Part shown: positions 1-5,662 of the stretch, one piece after another | Layout of the letters: every line of letters starts with the position of its first letter | Position numbering within the stretch: position 1 is the first letter of the stretch | Source: Gammaproteobacteria bacterium | Lineage (GTDB): Bacteria > Pseudomonadota > Gammaproteobacteria > UBA6429 > Thiohalophilaceae | Direction of reading: 5' to 3' | Assembly (NCBI GenBank): GCA_013152045.1 | Contig: JAADGZ010000236.1 | Coordinates: 18,320 to 24,373 of the forward strand | DNA length: 6,054 nucleotides | Made by a program: the position numbers and the translations under genes | Notes under the pieces: model-generated | What the model saw: the letters and a program-made list of their open reading frames with translations, nothing else | Databases searched by the model: none | What the model was told of the DNA's origin: nothing

Positions 1-447
1 GTGCAACGATTGGCCGCAGCCAAGGCAAAAGCGGTCGCCGGGATTGCTGAGGATGCTTTAATTATTGGCTCTGATCAGGTGGCGGTGATCGATGATGAAA
101 TTCTGGGGAAACCGGGATCACATGAACAAGCGGTAAAACAATTACAACAGGCATCGGGTAAAACGGTGCGCTTTTATACCGGGCTGTGTTTATTGAATGC
201 AGCAACCGGGAATCATCAGCTTGAAGTGGTGCCCTTTGATGTTGTTTTCCGCAAATTAACCGACACGCAGATTGAAAATTATCTGCAAAAAGAAAAGCCT
301 TATAATTGTGCCGGTAGTTTCAAATCGGAAGCATTAGGAATTTGTCTGTTTGAAAAACTGCAGGGCGATGATCCGAATACCCTGATGGGCTTGCCGCTGA
401 TCCGGCTGGTGCGCATGCTGGAGCGAGAGGGCGTTATGCTTATCTGA
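1..447 (+). CDS. yceF: YceF-type Maf nucleotide pyrophosphatase, 5'-truncated
   Basis: This is the C-terminal 148 residues of a Maf-family house-cleaning enzyme. The YceF subgroup hydrolyses modified nucleotides, m7GTP in E. coli, to the monophosphate and pyrophosphate in the cytosol. Visible motifs are IIGSDQV (residues 21-27, with Asp25 matching the conserved acidic residue near position 69 of E. coli YceF), [15 protein letters not shown] (103-110) and [10 protein letters not shown]. The CAGSFKSE and NTLMGLPL wording fits YceF better than the YhdE (dTTP/UTP) subgroup. Family members are about 194 residues. The first GTG aligns with an internal Val near residue 45, so it is not a start: the N-terminal SxxR active-site loop lies outside the window. 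The gene ends in tandem TGA TGA codons. It converges on the S49 peptidase gene across a repeat-rich gap. Confidence is high for the family and good for the subgroup. Confidence 0.93.
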   Translation: MQRLAAAKAKAVAGIAEDALIIGSDQVAVIDDEILGKPGSHEQAVKQLQQASGKTVRFYTGLCLLNAATGNHQLEVVPFDVVFRKLTDTQIENYLQKEKPYNCAGSFKSEALGICLFEKLQGDDPNTLMGLPLIRLVRMLEREGVMLI

Positions 448-462
448 TGAGTCTTTGTGATT

Positions 463-496
463 AACGCAGAGGACGCAGAGTCGCAAAGACGCAGAG
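463..496 (+). repeat. Left arm of outer inverted repeat (ACGCAGAGG-type)
   Basis: The arm is built from near-tandem units of 8-9 bp: ACGCAGAGG, ACGCAGAGT, CGCAAAG, ACGCAGAG. Its reverse complement recurs at 740-773 with only two mismatches, both in the third unit boundary (CAGAGT versus CTAAGT). From memory, ACGCAGAGG-type repeats are dispersed in intergenic regions of many environmental proteobacteria, but I cannot verify this here. The arm begins 16 bp after the yceF stop codon. Confidence 0.85.
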
Positions 497-521
497 AAAA
501 TTATTGAAACTATTCAGCTCC

Positions 522-599
522 GTAGGTTGGCGCAGAGCAACGCGAAGCCCAACAATTAAGCCATGCCTGTTGGGCTTCGCGTTGCTCTGCCCAACCTAC
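522..599. repeat. REP doublet (REPIN-like palindrome) with GTAG signatures
   Basis: Two inverted copies of a roughly 32-bp unit (522-554 on + and 568-599 on -) flank a 13-nt spacer. They are identical except for one extra C at 531 in the left copy. Each unit starts with GTAG and then has its own small hairpin: TTGGGC paired with GCCCAA across 13 nt in the right copy, and TTGG-C-GC with a one-base bulge in the left copy. A GTAG tetranucleotide 5' of a small palindrome, present as an inverted pair, is the recognised layout of REP sequences mobilised by TnpA-REP (RAYT) transposases. No such transposase gene is in the window. As RNA the whole unit would form a very stable long hairpin that could protect 3' ends or impede convergent transcription. 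Confidence 0.8.
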
Positions 600-643
600 A
601 TTGATAGCTCTGTGCTATAAATAGAGCATATTTAAAATTGTAC

Positions 644-706
644 GGAACAGTTACAAATTATTTATCTCTGTTCCCAGGCTTTTTTGCGTATAAATACCTG
701 GTGGAA
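644..706 (+). repeat. Competing hairpins sharing one central segment
   Basis: GGAACAG (644-650) is perfectly complementary to CTGTTCC (668-674). The overlapping segment TTCCCAGG (671-678) can instead pair with CCTG-gt-GGAA (697-706), leaving a 2-nt bulge. The two pairings exclude each other, a layout seen in attenuators, but there is no T-run after the second hairpin and no downstream gene on this strand. It may simply be internal structure of the repeat element. Confidence 0.4.
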
Positions 707-739
707 CTCATACAAGACGGGGTTGTTTGTTATAAAAAA

Positions 740-773
740 CTCTGCGTCTTTGCGACTTAGCGTCCTCTGCGTT
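740..773 (-). repeat. Right arm of outer inverted repeat (ACGCAGAGG-type)
   Basis: This is the inverted partner of 463-496, identical at 32 of 34 positions when reverse complemented. It ends 17 bp before the sppA stop codon, so the pair sits almost symmetrically against the two convergent genes. If single-stranded, the two arms could pair into a long stem enclosing about 243 nt with further hairpins inside. Confidence 0.85.
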
Positions 774-790
774 TAAAAACTAATTTAAAA

Positions 791-1774
791 TTACTGGATA
801 GTCCCTTCCTGCATACCCAGCACCTGGGTGACAGTTTTGGCCATAGCCATGCCGAAGCGTTTGGCAAAGCGATCCAGGTAATTAGGCTTGGGTGTGAAAT
901 CCACGATTTTCTTTGCCTTGATAACTTCGCGTGCGACATAGCTGCTGCTGCCCAGTGCATCGACCAGACCGAGTTTGACGCTTTGTTCTCCGGTCCAGAC
1001 ATAGCCGGAAAATAAATTAGGATCATTTTTCAGTCGGTTGCCACGGCCTTTTTTAACCACATCAATAAATTGTTGATGGATATCGTTCAATAAGGTTTTG
1101 ATGTGGCTGACTTCTTCCGGGTTTTCTTTTGAGAAGGGGTCAAGAAAGGCTTTGTGCTTGCCGGATGTGTAGACTCGCCGTTCAACGCCCAGTTTTTTCA
1201 TGCTATCAACAAAACCGAAGCCATTCATGATGACGCCGATGGAACCGACCACGCTGCCTTTGTCGGCATAAATTTCATCTGCGGCAGCGGCAATGTAATA
1301 GCCCCCGGATGCGCATATATCGGTAATCACGGCATAGAGTTTTATTTTGGGATATTTTTTACGCAGACGGTAGATTTCATCATTAATATAACCCGCCTGA
1401 ACCGGACTGCCACCGGGACTGTTGATGCGTAGAATGACGCCAACGGTGTCACTGTCTTCAAAGGCATTGCGCAGGCCGGTGATAATGTTGTCGGCACTGG
1501 CTTCTGTGTTGCTGGCGATGACGCCGTTTAACTGAACCAGGGCGGTGTGCTTGCCGAGCGTGATATTACCGCTGCCTTCTTTGTGAGGAAAGTAAGCGAC
1601 GATGAAAATCATAAACAGATAAACAAAAATTAGCGATTTAAAAAAGATGCCCCAGCGGCGACTGCGTTTCTGTTCATTGATAGCGGCAAAAGCAAGCCGA
1701 TTAATGATGTCTTGCTGCCATTTTTCATCATGTTCTTTTTCAGAGTGGGAGCCAATGGGTTTTTTGTCAAACAT
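791..1774 (-). CDS. sppA: Short-form SppA signal-peptide peptidase (S49 family)
   Basis: This is a 327-residue membrane-bound serine peptidase of the single-domain (36K-type) SppA group, expected to degrade released signal peptides within or beside the inner membrane. A charged N-terminal tail (1-44) precedes one hydrophobic segment (about 45-62), then the S49 domain. Visible motifs are RINSPGG (116-122, the oxyanion-loop region), CASGGYY with nucleophile Ser156, GSIGVI (178-182), and YTSGKHKAF with general-base Lys208. The Ser-to-Lys spacing of 52 equals that of Bacillus SppA (Ser147/Lys199). The length fits single-domain enzymes of about 300-340 residues, not the 618-residue tandem E. coli enzyme. 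The ATG is preceded by AGGA at a spacing of about 7 nt. It is the last gene of the rluC operon, 22 nt after the HAD gene. SohB is the main alternative, but the tail, length and synteny favour SppA. Confidence 0.93.
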   Translation of the reverse strand: MFDKKPIGSHSEKEHDEKWQQDIINRLAFAAINEQKRSRRWGIFFKSLIFVYLFMIFIVAYFPHKEGSGNITLGKHTALVQLNGVIASNTEASADNIITGLRNAFEDSDTVGVILRINSPGGSPVQAGYINDEIYRLRKKYPKIKLYAVITDICASGGYYIAAAADEIYADKGSVVGSIGVIMNGFGFVDSMKKLGVERRVYTSGKHKAFLDPFSKENPEEVSHIKTLLNDIHQQFIDVVKKGRGNRLKNDPNLFSGYVWTGEQSVKLGLVDALGSSSYVAREVIKAKKIVDFTPKPNYLDRFAKRFGMAMAKTVTQVLGMQEGTIQ

Positions 1775-1796
1775 GATTTCATCCTGAATCTAGGGG

Positions 1797-2468
1797 TTAT
1801 GCGGCAACGGTATATTTTGTCTGCAGCCAGTGGTGCAGGGCAGGAATATTATCAACATAATCCAGCGGCCTGCAATTTAACAGGCGCTCTAGATCATGTA
1901 CACCATAACTGACTGCGAGAGACGGGACGCTGGCATTGTTGGCCATTTGCAGATCATATTCGGTGTCGCCGACCATTAATGTATCCTTGGTATCCACTCC
2001 AAGCTGATCCATGATTTCCAGTAACATTTGTGGGTGAGGTTTGGAAAAACTCTCATCGGCGCAGCGTGTCATATGAAAAAAGCCTCCGGTATCGGTTTCT
2101 TCGAGCACACGGTCGAGACCGCGCCGACCTTTACCGGTGGCTACGGCAAGAAAGTGGCCCTGCTCATTGAGTTCGGCCAGCATGGCCTTGACACCGGCAA
2201 ACAGGGCGGAGGGTGTCGAGTTGGCTTCGACAAAATGATAGCGGTAACGTTCGGTTAACGCGGTATGTTCAGCCGGACTTCCTTGTGGATAAAGTATGGC
2301 TAAGGCTTCTGCTAGCCCAAGACCAATGACCTCGCTCATCTGCTGTTGGCTGCGTGGCGCTAATGCCAGCTCCTCAATCGCTGCCCGCATGGAGTTGACG
2401 ATACGCGCTTGTGAATCCATCAGGGTGCCATCCCAGTCAAATACGATTAATTGGGTCGATTCACTCAT
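1797..2468 (-). CDS. HAD-superfamily IA phosphatase (phosphoglycolate-phosphatase-like)
   Basis: This is a 223-residue cytosolic hydrolase with all four HAD motifs: motif I FDWDGTLMDS (nucleophile Asp11, acid Asp13), motif II ATG (Thr111), motif III SKPHP (Lys143) and motif IV MVGDTEYDLQMA (Asp168 and Asp172). The helical cap between motifs I and II (about 20-90) marks subfamily IA, as in Gph and other small-metabolite phosphatases. The true substrate cannot be read from sequence, so no symbol is given. The FDWDGTL form of motif I, with Trp in place of the usual Phe or Leu, is common in this rluC-linked subgroup as I recall it. The start overlaps the rluC stop as ATGA, implying translational coupling; the GGA 12 nt upstream is a weak Shine-Dalgarno. 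Its constant link to rluC and sppA points to a housekeeping role, but no mechanism is implied. Confidence 0.92.
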   Translation of the reverse strand: MSESTQLIVFDWDGTLMDSQARIVNSMRAAIEELALAPRSQQQMSEVIGLGLAEALAILYPQGSPAEHTALTERYRYHFVEANSTPSALFAGVKAMLAELNEQGHFLAVATGKGRRGLDRVLEETDTGGFFHMTRCADESFSKPHPQMLLEIMDQLGVDTKDTLMVGDTEYDLQMANNASVPSLAVSYGVHDLERLLNCRPLDYVDNIPALHHWLQTKYTVAA

Positions 2469-3445
2469 TTTATTAAATCCAGTTGTTTCAATGTGTGTTG
2501 CAGTGAGGTTTCCAGTGGTGCTTGCACCTCAATGGTTTCCTCTGAATCTGGAGTCAGGGCGAAGGAAATTTTGCTGGCATGCAGGAACAGGCGTTTGAGA
2601 CCGTAGTTTCGCATTTTCTGATTAAAATCAGCCTCGCCGTATTTCTCGTCCCCGGCAATAGGGTGGCCACTATAGGCGGCATGAACCCGGATTTGATGAG
2701 TGCGTCCGGTTTCCAGATCAACCTCCATTAGACTGGCCAGGTCGGAGGTGGCGCGGGGTTTGAAGTGACTAATAGCCGCTTTGCCGCTGTCATCTACTCG
2801 TACGAGGCGTTCGCCAGAGCGCAGGGTGTTTTTGCGCAGGGGCGCGTTGATCGTCTGTTTGCCGCCTTGCCAGAGGCCTTTGACCAGGGTTAGATATTGT
2901 TTACGCAAGCGATGTTCACGCAGCTGTTCGTGCAAGAAGCGCAACATACTGCGCTTCTTGGCAATCAGCAGGCAGCCGGAGGTATCCCGATCTAGCCGGT
3001 GTACCAATTCTAGGTAGGGAGCGTTGGGAAACAGAGTGCGCAGGGCCTCGATGATACCGTAACTCAGGCCGCTGCCTCCGTGGACGGCAAAGCCAGTGGG
3101 TTTATTCAGCACCAGCAGGCGTTTGTCTTCGTAGAGGATATTTTCAGCAATGACCTCGATGGCCGAGCGACTTGGCTTGGTTGTCGGCTTGTCGGATAGT
3201 CTTACTGGCGGAATACGGACTTCGTCTCCAGCCTGCAGTTTGTATAAGGGTTTGATCCGGCCTTTATTCACGCGAACTTCGCCTTTGCGCAAAATCCGGT
3301 AAATTAGGCTCCTGGGCGCGCCTTTAAGCCGTGTGAGGAGAAAATTATCAATGCGTTGACCGGCTTGGTCGGCATTGATGCTCACGAATCGAACTCCTGT
3401 TTTTTGCTCTGCGGGGGGATTTTTATTATCCGACTTTTCCATCAT
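2465..3445 (-). CDS. rluC: 23S rRNA pseudouridine synthase RluC (U955/2504/2580)
   Basis: This 326-residue protein matches E. coli RluC (319 residues), the enzyme that isomerises U955, U2504 and U2580 of 23S rRNA near the peptidyl-transferase centre. The N-terminal S4 RNA-binding domain (about 28-85) contains AGQRIDNFLL, IYRILRKGEVRVNK and AGDEVRIPPVR. The RluA-type catalytic domain contains HRLDRDTSG (149-157) with catalytic Asp152, VHGGSGLS (121-128) and the conserved GRTHQIRVH. The KGEVRVNK and AVHGGSGLS wording distinguishes RluC from RluD and RluA. Two ATG codons are adjacent (3445 and 3442) and neither has a strong Shine-Dalgarno, so the start is uncertain by one codon. It is the first gene of the operon and is divergent from rne, as in E. 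coli. Confidence 0.96.
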   Translation of the reverse strand: MMEKSDNKNPPAEQKTGVRFVSINADQAGQRIDNFLLTRLKGAPRSLIYRILRKGEVRVNKGRIKPLYKLQAGDEVRIPPVRLSDKPTTKPSRSAIEVIAENILYEDKRLLVLNKPTGFAVHGGSGLSYGIIEALRTLFPNAPYLELVHRLDRDTSGCLLIAKKRSMLRFLHEQLREHRLRKQYLTLVKGLWQGGKQTINAPLRKNTLRSGERLVRVDDSGKAAISHFKPRATSDLASLMEVDLETGRTHQIRVHAAYSGHPIAGDEKYGEADFNQKMRNYGLKRLFLHASKISFALTPDSEETIEVQAPLETSLQHTLKQLDLIK

Positions 3446-3495
3446 CGTATTCTAACATGCTAGTGTGTGGATCTGAGCCTGAATGTTGCAGAGAT

Positions 3496-3524
3496 TTGAA
3501 CCCCTTGTAGAACACTGATATAGT
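3496..3524 (+). promoter_or_regulatory. Sigma70 promoter of rne (extended -10)
   Basis: TTGAAC (3496-3501, four of six consensus bases) is followed at exactly 17 bp by TATAGT (3519-3524, five of six). A TG at 3516-3517, one base before the hexamer, makes an extended -10. Predicted transcription starts at about 3531, giving a leader of about 380 nt before the rne ATG. The 361-nt leader of E. coli rne makes this position plausible independently of the hexamer match. A weak CACT/AGTG dyad (3513-3516 and 3522-3525) overlaps the -10. Confidence 0.65.
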
Positions 3525-3530
3525 GAACTA

Positions 3531-3911
3531 ACTCCAGTTTTATTGCATTTTAATTAAATGCACATAGTCTGCGTGTAAGACTTGCACCAAAACTGTGCAG
3601 GAAGCTATATTACGTGTAGAGTAAAGAAAGAAATTGGATCCGATTTTGAATCGTTTGTGTGACAAACGGTACAGGAAAAAAACAAGCAGCTGAATTCGCC
3701 GGTAAAAAAGGAATATTGTTTTTGGCGATGCTAGATGAATTAACTGCGCTCCCGCATCAGGTAATTTTTGCGTGAGATAGCTCTGGAATATCGAAGTCTT
3801 TTTATAGTTCGCGGTGCCCATACGCATTGCATCCAGGTTATTACACAGGTAGATAAATACGCAAATATTTAACCAAAAATGGTCGAGCGCCTTATAAAAT
3901 AAGGCCTTATA
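3531..3911 (+). promoter_or_regulatory. Long structured rne 5' leader, probable autoregulatory UTR
   Basis: The region from the predicted transcription start to the rne ATG is about 380 nt. In E. coli and relatives the rne leader binds RNase E through conserved stem-loops, so that the enzyme cuts its own mRNA. Hairpins visible here are TGCATTT/AAATGCA (3544-3562), TGCACA/TGTGCA (3559-3599) enclosing AGTCT/AGACT, CGTTTGT/ACAAACG with a 3-nt loop (3652-3668), and an interrupted stem TCGCC-ggt-AAAAA / TTTTT-GGCGA (3696-3728). The last has an asymmetric internal bulge. AU-rich single-stranded segments between them would suit RNase E cleavage. I cannot assign any of them to the E. coli hp2 or hp3 elements by eye. 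The function is inferred from length, position and known behaviour of the family. Confidence 0.55.
3889..3911 (+). promoter_or_regulatory. rne ribosome-binding site inside a hairpin
   Basis: The Shine-Dalgarno AAGG (3901-3904) lies 7 nt before the ATG. It is embedded in GCCTTAT-aaa-ATAAGGC (3889-3905), a 7-bp stem with a 3-nt loop, and ATAAGGCCTTAT (3899-3910) is also a perfect 12-bp palindrome. The Shine-Dalgarno is therefore paired in the local fold, and a second CCTTAT copy can compete for it. This could limit ribosome entry on rne mRNA and so affect its decay. The RBS is clear; the regulatory role is inferred. Confidence 0.6.
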
Positions 3912-5204
3912 ATGAAAAGAATGTTGTTTAATGCAACTCAGCCAGAAGAGTTGCGTGTTGCACTGGTCGATGGCCAGCGTATTTATGATCTGGATATTGA
4001 AACCACCCATCGCGTCAGTAAAAAAGCCAATATTTACAAAGCCAAGATTACTCGCGTCGAACCTAGTCTCGAAGCCGCCTTTGTGGATTATGGGGCGGAA
4101 CGTCATGGTTTTTTACCCCTGAAAGAAATTTCCCGCAGTTATTTCGACAAGTCAGCCGAATCCGGGCCAGGCAAAGTAAATATCAAAGATGTCGTGCGCG
4201 AAGGCCAGGAACTGGTTATCCAGGTTTCCAAAGAGGAGCGTGGCAACAAGGGCGCAGCGCTGACTACCTTTATTAGTCTCGCTGGACGTTATTCCGTACT
4301 CATGCCTAATAACCCGCGAGCAGGCGGGGTTTCTCGTCGGATTGAGGGCGCTGAGCGTTCCGAGGCTCGCGATGCGCTGAGTGCGCTGGATATTCCCTCG
4401 GATATGGGGCTGATTATCCGCACTGCCGGTCTGGGTAAGAATATCGAGGAGTTACAATGGGATCTGGATTATCTGGTTAGCCTGTGGCGTTCCATCGATG
4501 AGGCAGCGCAGAATAAATCTGCACCCTTTCTGATCTATCAGGAAAGCAGCCTGATCACCCGCGCTATTCGCGATTATTTGCGTAACGATATCGTCGAGAT
4601 CATTATCGACGAACCCCGCGTTTATCAGCAAGCCCGCGATTTCATGTCACAGGTGATGCCGCATAATTTAAACAAGGTGAAGCAATATAGCGATCCGGTA
4701 CCGCTGTTTACCCGTTACCAAATTGAGTCTCAGATTGAGTCAGCTTTCCAACGTGAAGTTCGTCTGCCTTCTGGCGGCGCTTTAGTTATTGATCATACTG
4801 AAGCACTGATATCGATTGATATCAACTCGGCGCGCGCCACCAAGGGCAGCGATATTGAAGAAACGGCGCTGAATACTAATCTTGAAGCGTCGGATGAAAT
4901 TGCCCGTCAGTTGCGTTTGCGTGATCTTGGCGGACTGGTAGTGATTGACTTTATCGATATGGGTCCAAGTCGCAACCAACGGTCGAAAATCGCCTACGTG
5001 ATGCGCTCAAGGTCGATCGGGCGCGGGTACAGGTGGGGCGTATATCTCGCTTTGGTTTGCTGGAAATGTCGCGTCAGCGTCTGCGCCCGTCACTGGGGGA
5101 ATCCAGCCAGGGCGTTTGCCCGCGTTGCAGCGGTCAGGGCAGTATCCGCGGGGTGGAGTCTCTTTCTCTTTCCATTCTGCGGGTGCTTGAAGAAGAAGCC
5201 ATGA
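3912..5204 (+). CDS. rne: Ribonuclease E, N-terminal catalytic part ending at a frame break
   Basis: RNase E is the membrane-tethered endonuclease that initiates mRNA decay and matures 9S rRNA and tRNAs. The start [10 protein letters not shown] matches E. coli MKRMLINATQ exactly in position and has an AAGG site 7 nt upstream. Residues 1-35 and about 215-278 form the RNase H-like fold. About 36-120 is the S1 domain ([24 protein letters not shown], given here only as a landmark from Lys38, with Phe57 and Phe67). About 120-170 is the 5' sensor (Arg170, Thr171). The DNase I-like domain starts near 280 with catalytic Asp303 (SIDINSARA) and Asp346 (VVIDFIDM). Real homology ends at Arg357 (4980-4982). 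The remaining 73 codons to the TGA at 5202-5204 are out of frame and resemble nothing. If the sequence is right, the protein would lack the zinc link and scaffold. Confidence 0.93.
   Translation: MKRMLFNATQPEELRVALVDGQRIYDLDIETTHRVSKKANIYKAKITRVEPSLEAAFVDYGAERHGFLPLKEISRSYFDKSAESGPGKVNIKDVVREGQELVIQVSKEERGNKGAALTTFISLAGRYSVLMPNNPRAGGVSRRIEGAERSEARDALSALDIPSDMGLIIRTAGLGKNIEELQWDLDYLVSLWRSIDEAAQNKSAPFLIYQESSLITRAIRDYLRNDIVEIIIDEPRVYQQARDFMSQVMPHNLNKVKQYSDPVPLFTRYQIESQIESAFQREVRLPSGGALVIDHTEALISIDINSARATKGSDIEETALNTNLEASDEIARQLRLRDLGGLVVIDFIDMGPSRNQRSKIAYVMRSRSIGRGYRWGVYLALVCWKCRVSVCARHWGNPARAFARVAAVRAVSAGWSLFLFPFCGCLKKKP
4976..4990 (+). other. rne: Frame break in rne (net -4 or -1 bases)
   Basis: Upstream the frame reads RNQR and downstream another frame reads VENRLRDAL, where E. 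coli has HQRAVENRLREAV. One residue plus one base is missing between CGG (4980-4982) and TCGAA, which fits a 4-nt loss. A 1-nt loss from a GGG run would also restore frame but would leave a one-residue gap in the conserved helix. With four bases restored, the first zinc-link cysteine falls at residue 404, the E. coli number, just as D303 and D346 do. Confidence 0.9.
5117..5128 (+). other. rne: RNase E zinc-link motif CPRC
   Basis: The codons TGC CCG CGT TGC encode CPRC, matching C404 and C407 of E. coli RNase E. Two protomers coordinate one zinc through this motif to build the dimer within the tetramer. It lies in the shifted frame, so translation of the sequence as given would not produce it. 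Confidence 0.88.
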
Positions 5205-5557
5205 AGGAAAACACCGCACGGGTAGTGGCCCAGGTGCCGGTGGATGTTGCCAGTTTCCTGCTGAATGAAAAACGTGATGTATTGTCTGAAATTGAAAAAC
5301 GACATGGCCTGAATCTATTGTTGATTCCCAATATGGCTCTGGAAACTCCGCATTATGAAGTTCAGCGTTTACGCGAGGAAGATCTTTCCGAAGATGATCG
5401 GCGTAACAGCTATGAAATGGTGAAAGAGAAGGATGTTTCCGTAGACTCACATAGTGCTGGAAACGAATCGCATAAACCTGCGGAAGTTCCTGCGGTAAAA
5501 TCGGTAAGTCCTGCTACACCGCGACCACCTTCATCAACGGAAAGCGAGCCAGCGGAA

Positions 5558-5611
5558 CAACCCGGTTTAATCGTCAAGCTATGGAAAGCCCTGTTTGCCA
5601 ATGGTGAAGAA
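5558..5611 (+). other. rne: RNase E membrane-anchoring amphipathic helix
   Basis: The encoded [18 protein letters not shown] (about residues 551-568 of the corrected protein) parallels E. coli AQPGLLSRFFGALKALFSGGEE near 565-585, the segment that tethers RNase E to the inner membrane. Hydrophobic residues alternate with Lys in an amphipathic pattern, and a Pro-Gly start and a Gly-Glu-Glu end bracket the helix. It sits in otherwise disordered, polar sequence. Confidence 0.8.
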
Positions 5612-5662
5612 GCGTCTGCGGGTAGCGATCGAAGCGTTGCGCGCAAAACGGAATCCGAACAG

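Larger units (their letters stand above)
463..773. mobile_element. Candidate MITE-like element bounded by 34-bp inverted repeats
   Basis: The segment is 311 bp long, has no ORF, and is bounded by two inverted arms (463-496 and 740-773) that match at 32 of 34 positions. That architecture resembles a non-autonomous miniature inverted-repeat element. TTAA occurs at both outer edges (461-464 and 773-776), but it overlaps the arm ends in AT-rich sequence, so a target duplication is not demonstrated. The alternative is two independent copies of a dispersed repeat that happen to face each other around a REP doublet. A second genomic copy with the same ends would be needed to call it an element. Confidence 0.4.
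448..790. other. Gene-free repeat island between convergent yceF and sppA
   Basis: This 343-bp stretch has no credible coding region. It is dominated by inverted repeats: an outer pair of 34-bp arms near both edges, a strong REP-like doublet in the left half, and several shorter competing hairpins in the right half. It sits where two convergent transcripts end, the usual place for such repeats in bacterial genomes. No hairpin here is directly followed by a T-run on either strand, so I do not call a classical intrinsic terminator. Termination of yceF and of the rluC operon could be Rho-dependent or rely on the palindromes as 3'-end structures. Confidence 0.85.
3446..3911. other. Divergent rluC/rne intergenic region
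   Basis: These 466 bp contain no gene I can support. The left 85 bp must hold the rluC promoter; the best -10-like match on the minus strand is TAGAAT (3449-3454), but it lacks a -35 and lies too close to the ATG to trust. The rest is explained as rne promoter plus long 5' leader. The plus strand of the leader is A/T-rich with several short hairpins, consistent with a structured untranslated RNA. A minus-strand reading frame crosses most of this region but has no coding character. Confidence 0.75.

Noticed and set aside
448..780. Intrinsic terminator for yceF or for the rluC operon
   Set aside because: The strong hairpins at 522-599 are not followed by a T-run on either strand, and the outer arms are too far apart to form a compact terminator stem.
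1154..2598. Plus-strand reading frames opposite sppA, the HAD gene and rluC
   Set aside because: They are antisense shadows of genes with complete catalytic motifs, and none has recognisable domains or translation signals.
3449..3480. rluC promoter with -10 TAGAAT on the minus strand, implying a nearly leaderless mRNA
   Set aside because: TAGAAT matches the -10 consensus at five of six positions, but the sequence 17 bp upstream (CTCAGA) does not resemble a -35 and the start would fall on the ATG itself. This is too weak to annotate.
3827..3855. Second rne promoter TTGCAT-17-TAGATA closer to the gene
   Set aside because: The -10 matches only three of six consensus bases, and the upstream TTGAAC/TATAGT promoter is clearly better and fits the known leader length.
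3540..4106. Minus-strand reading frame of 188 codons covering most of the rne leader and the start of rne
   Set aside because: It is antisense to the well-conserved rne N-terminus, is rich in Phe, Leu, Ile, His and Cys without domain character, and has no convincing ribosome-binding site. The low stop density follows from base composition.
4980..4990. Programmed -1 ribosomal frameshifting in rne
   Set aside because: There is no X XXY YYZ heptamer at the junction. The only A-run is AAAA at 4986-4989, where the Lys tRNA would have to re-pair with GAA. Any -1 slip leaves the protein one residue short in a conserved helix, and rne is not known to be frameshifted.
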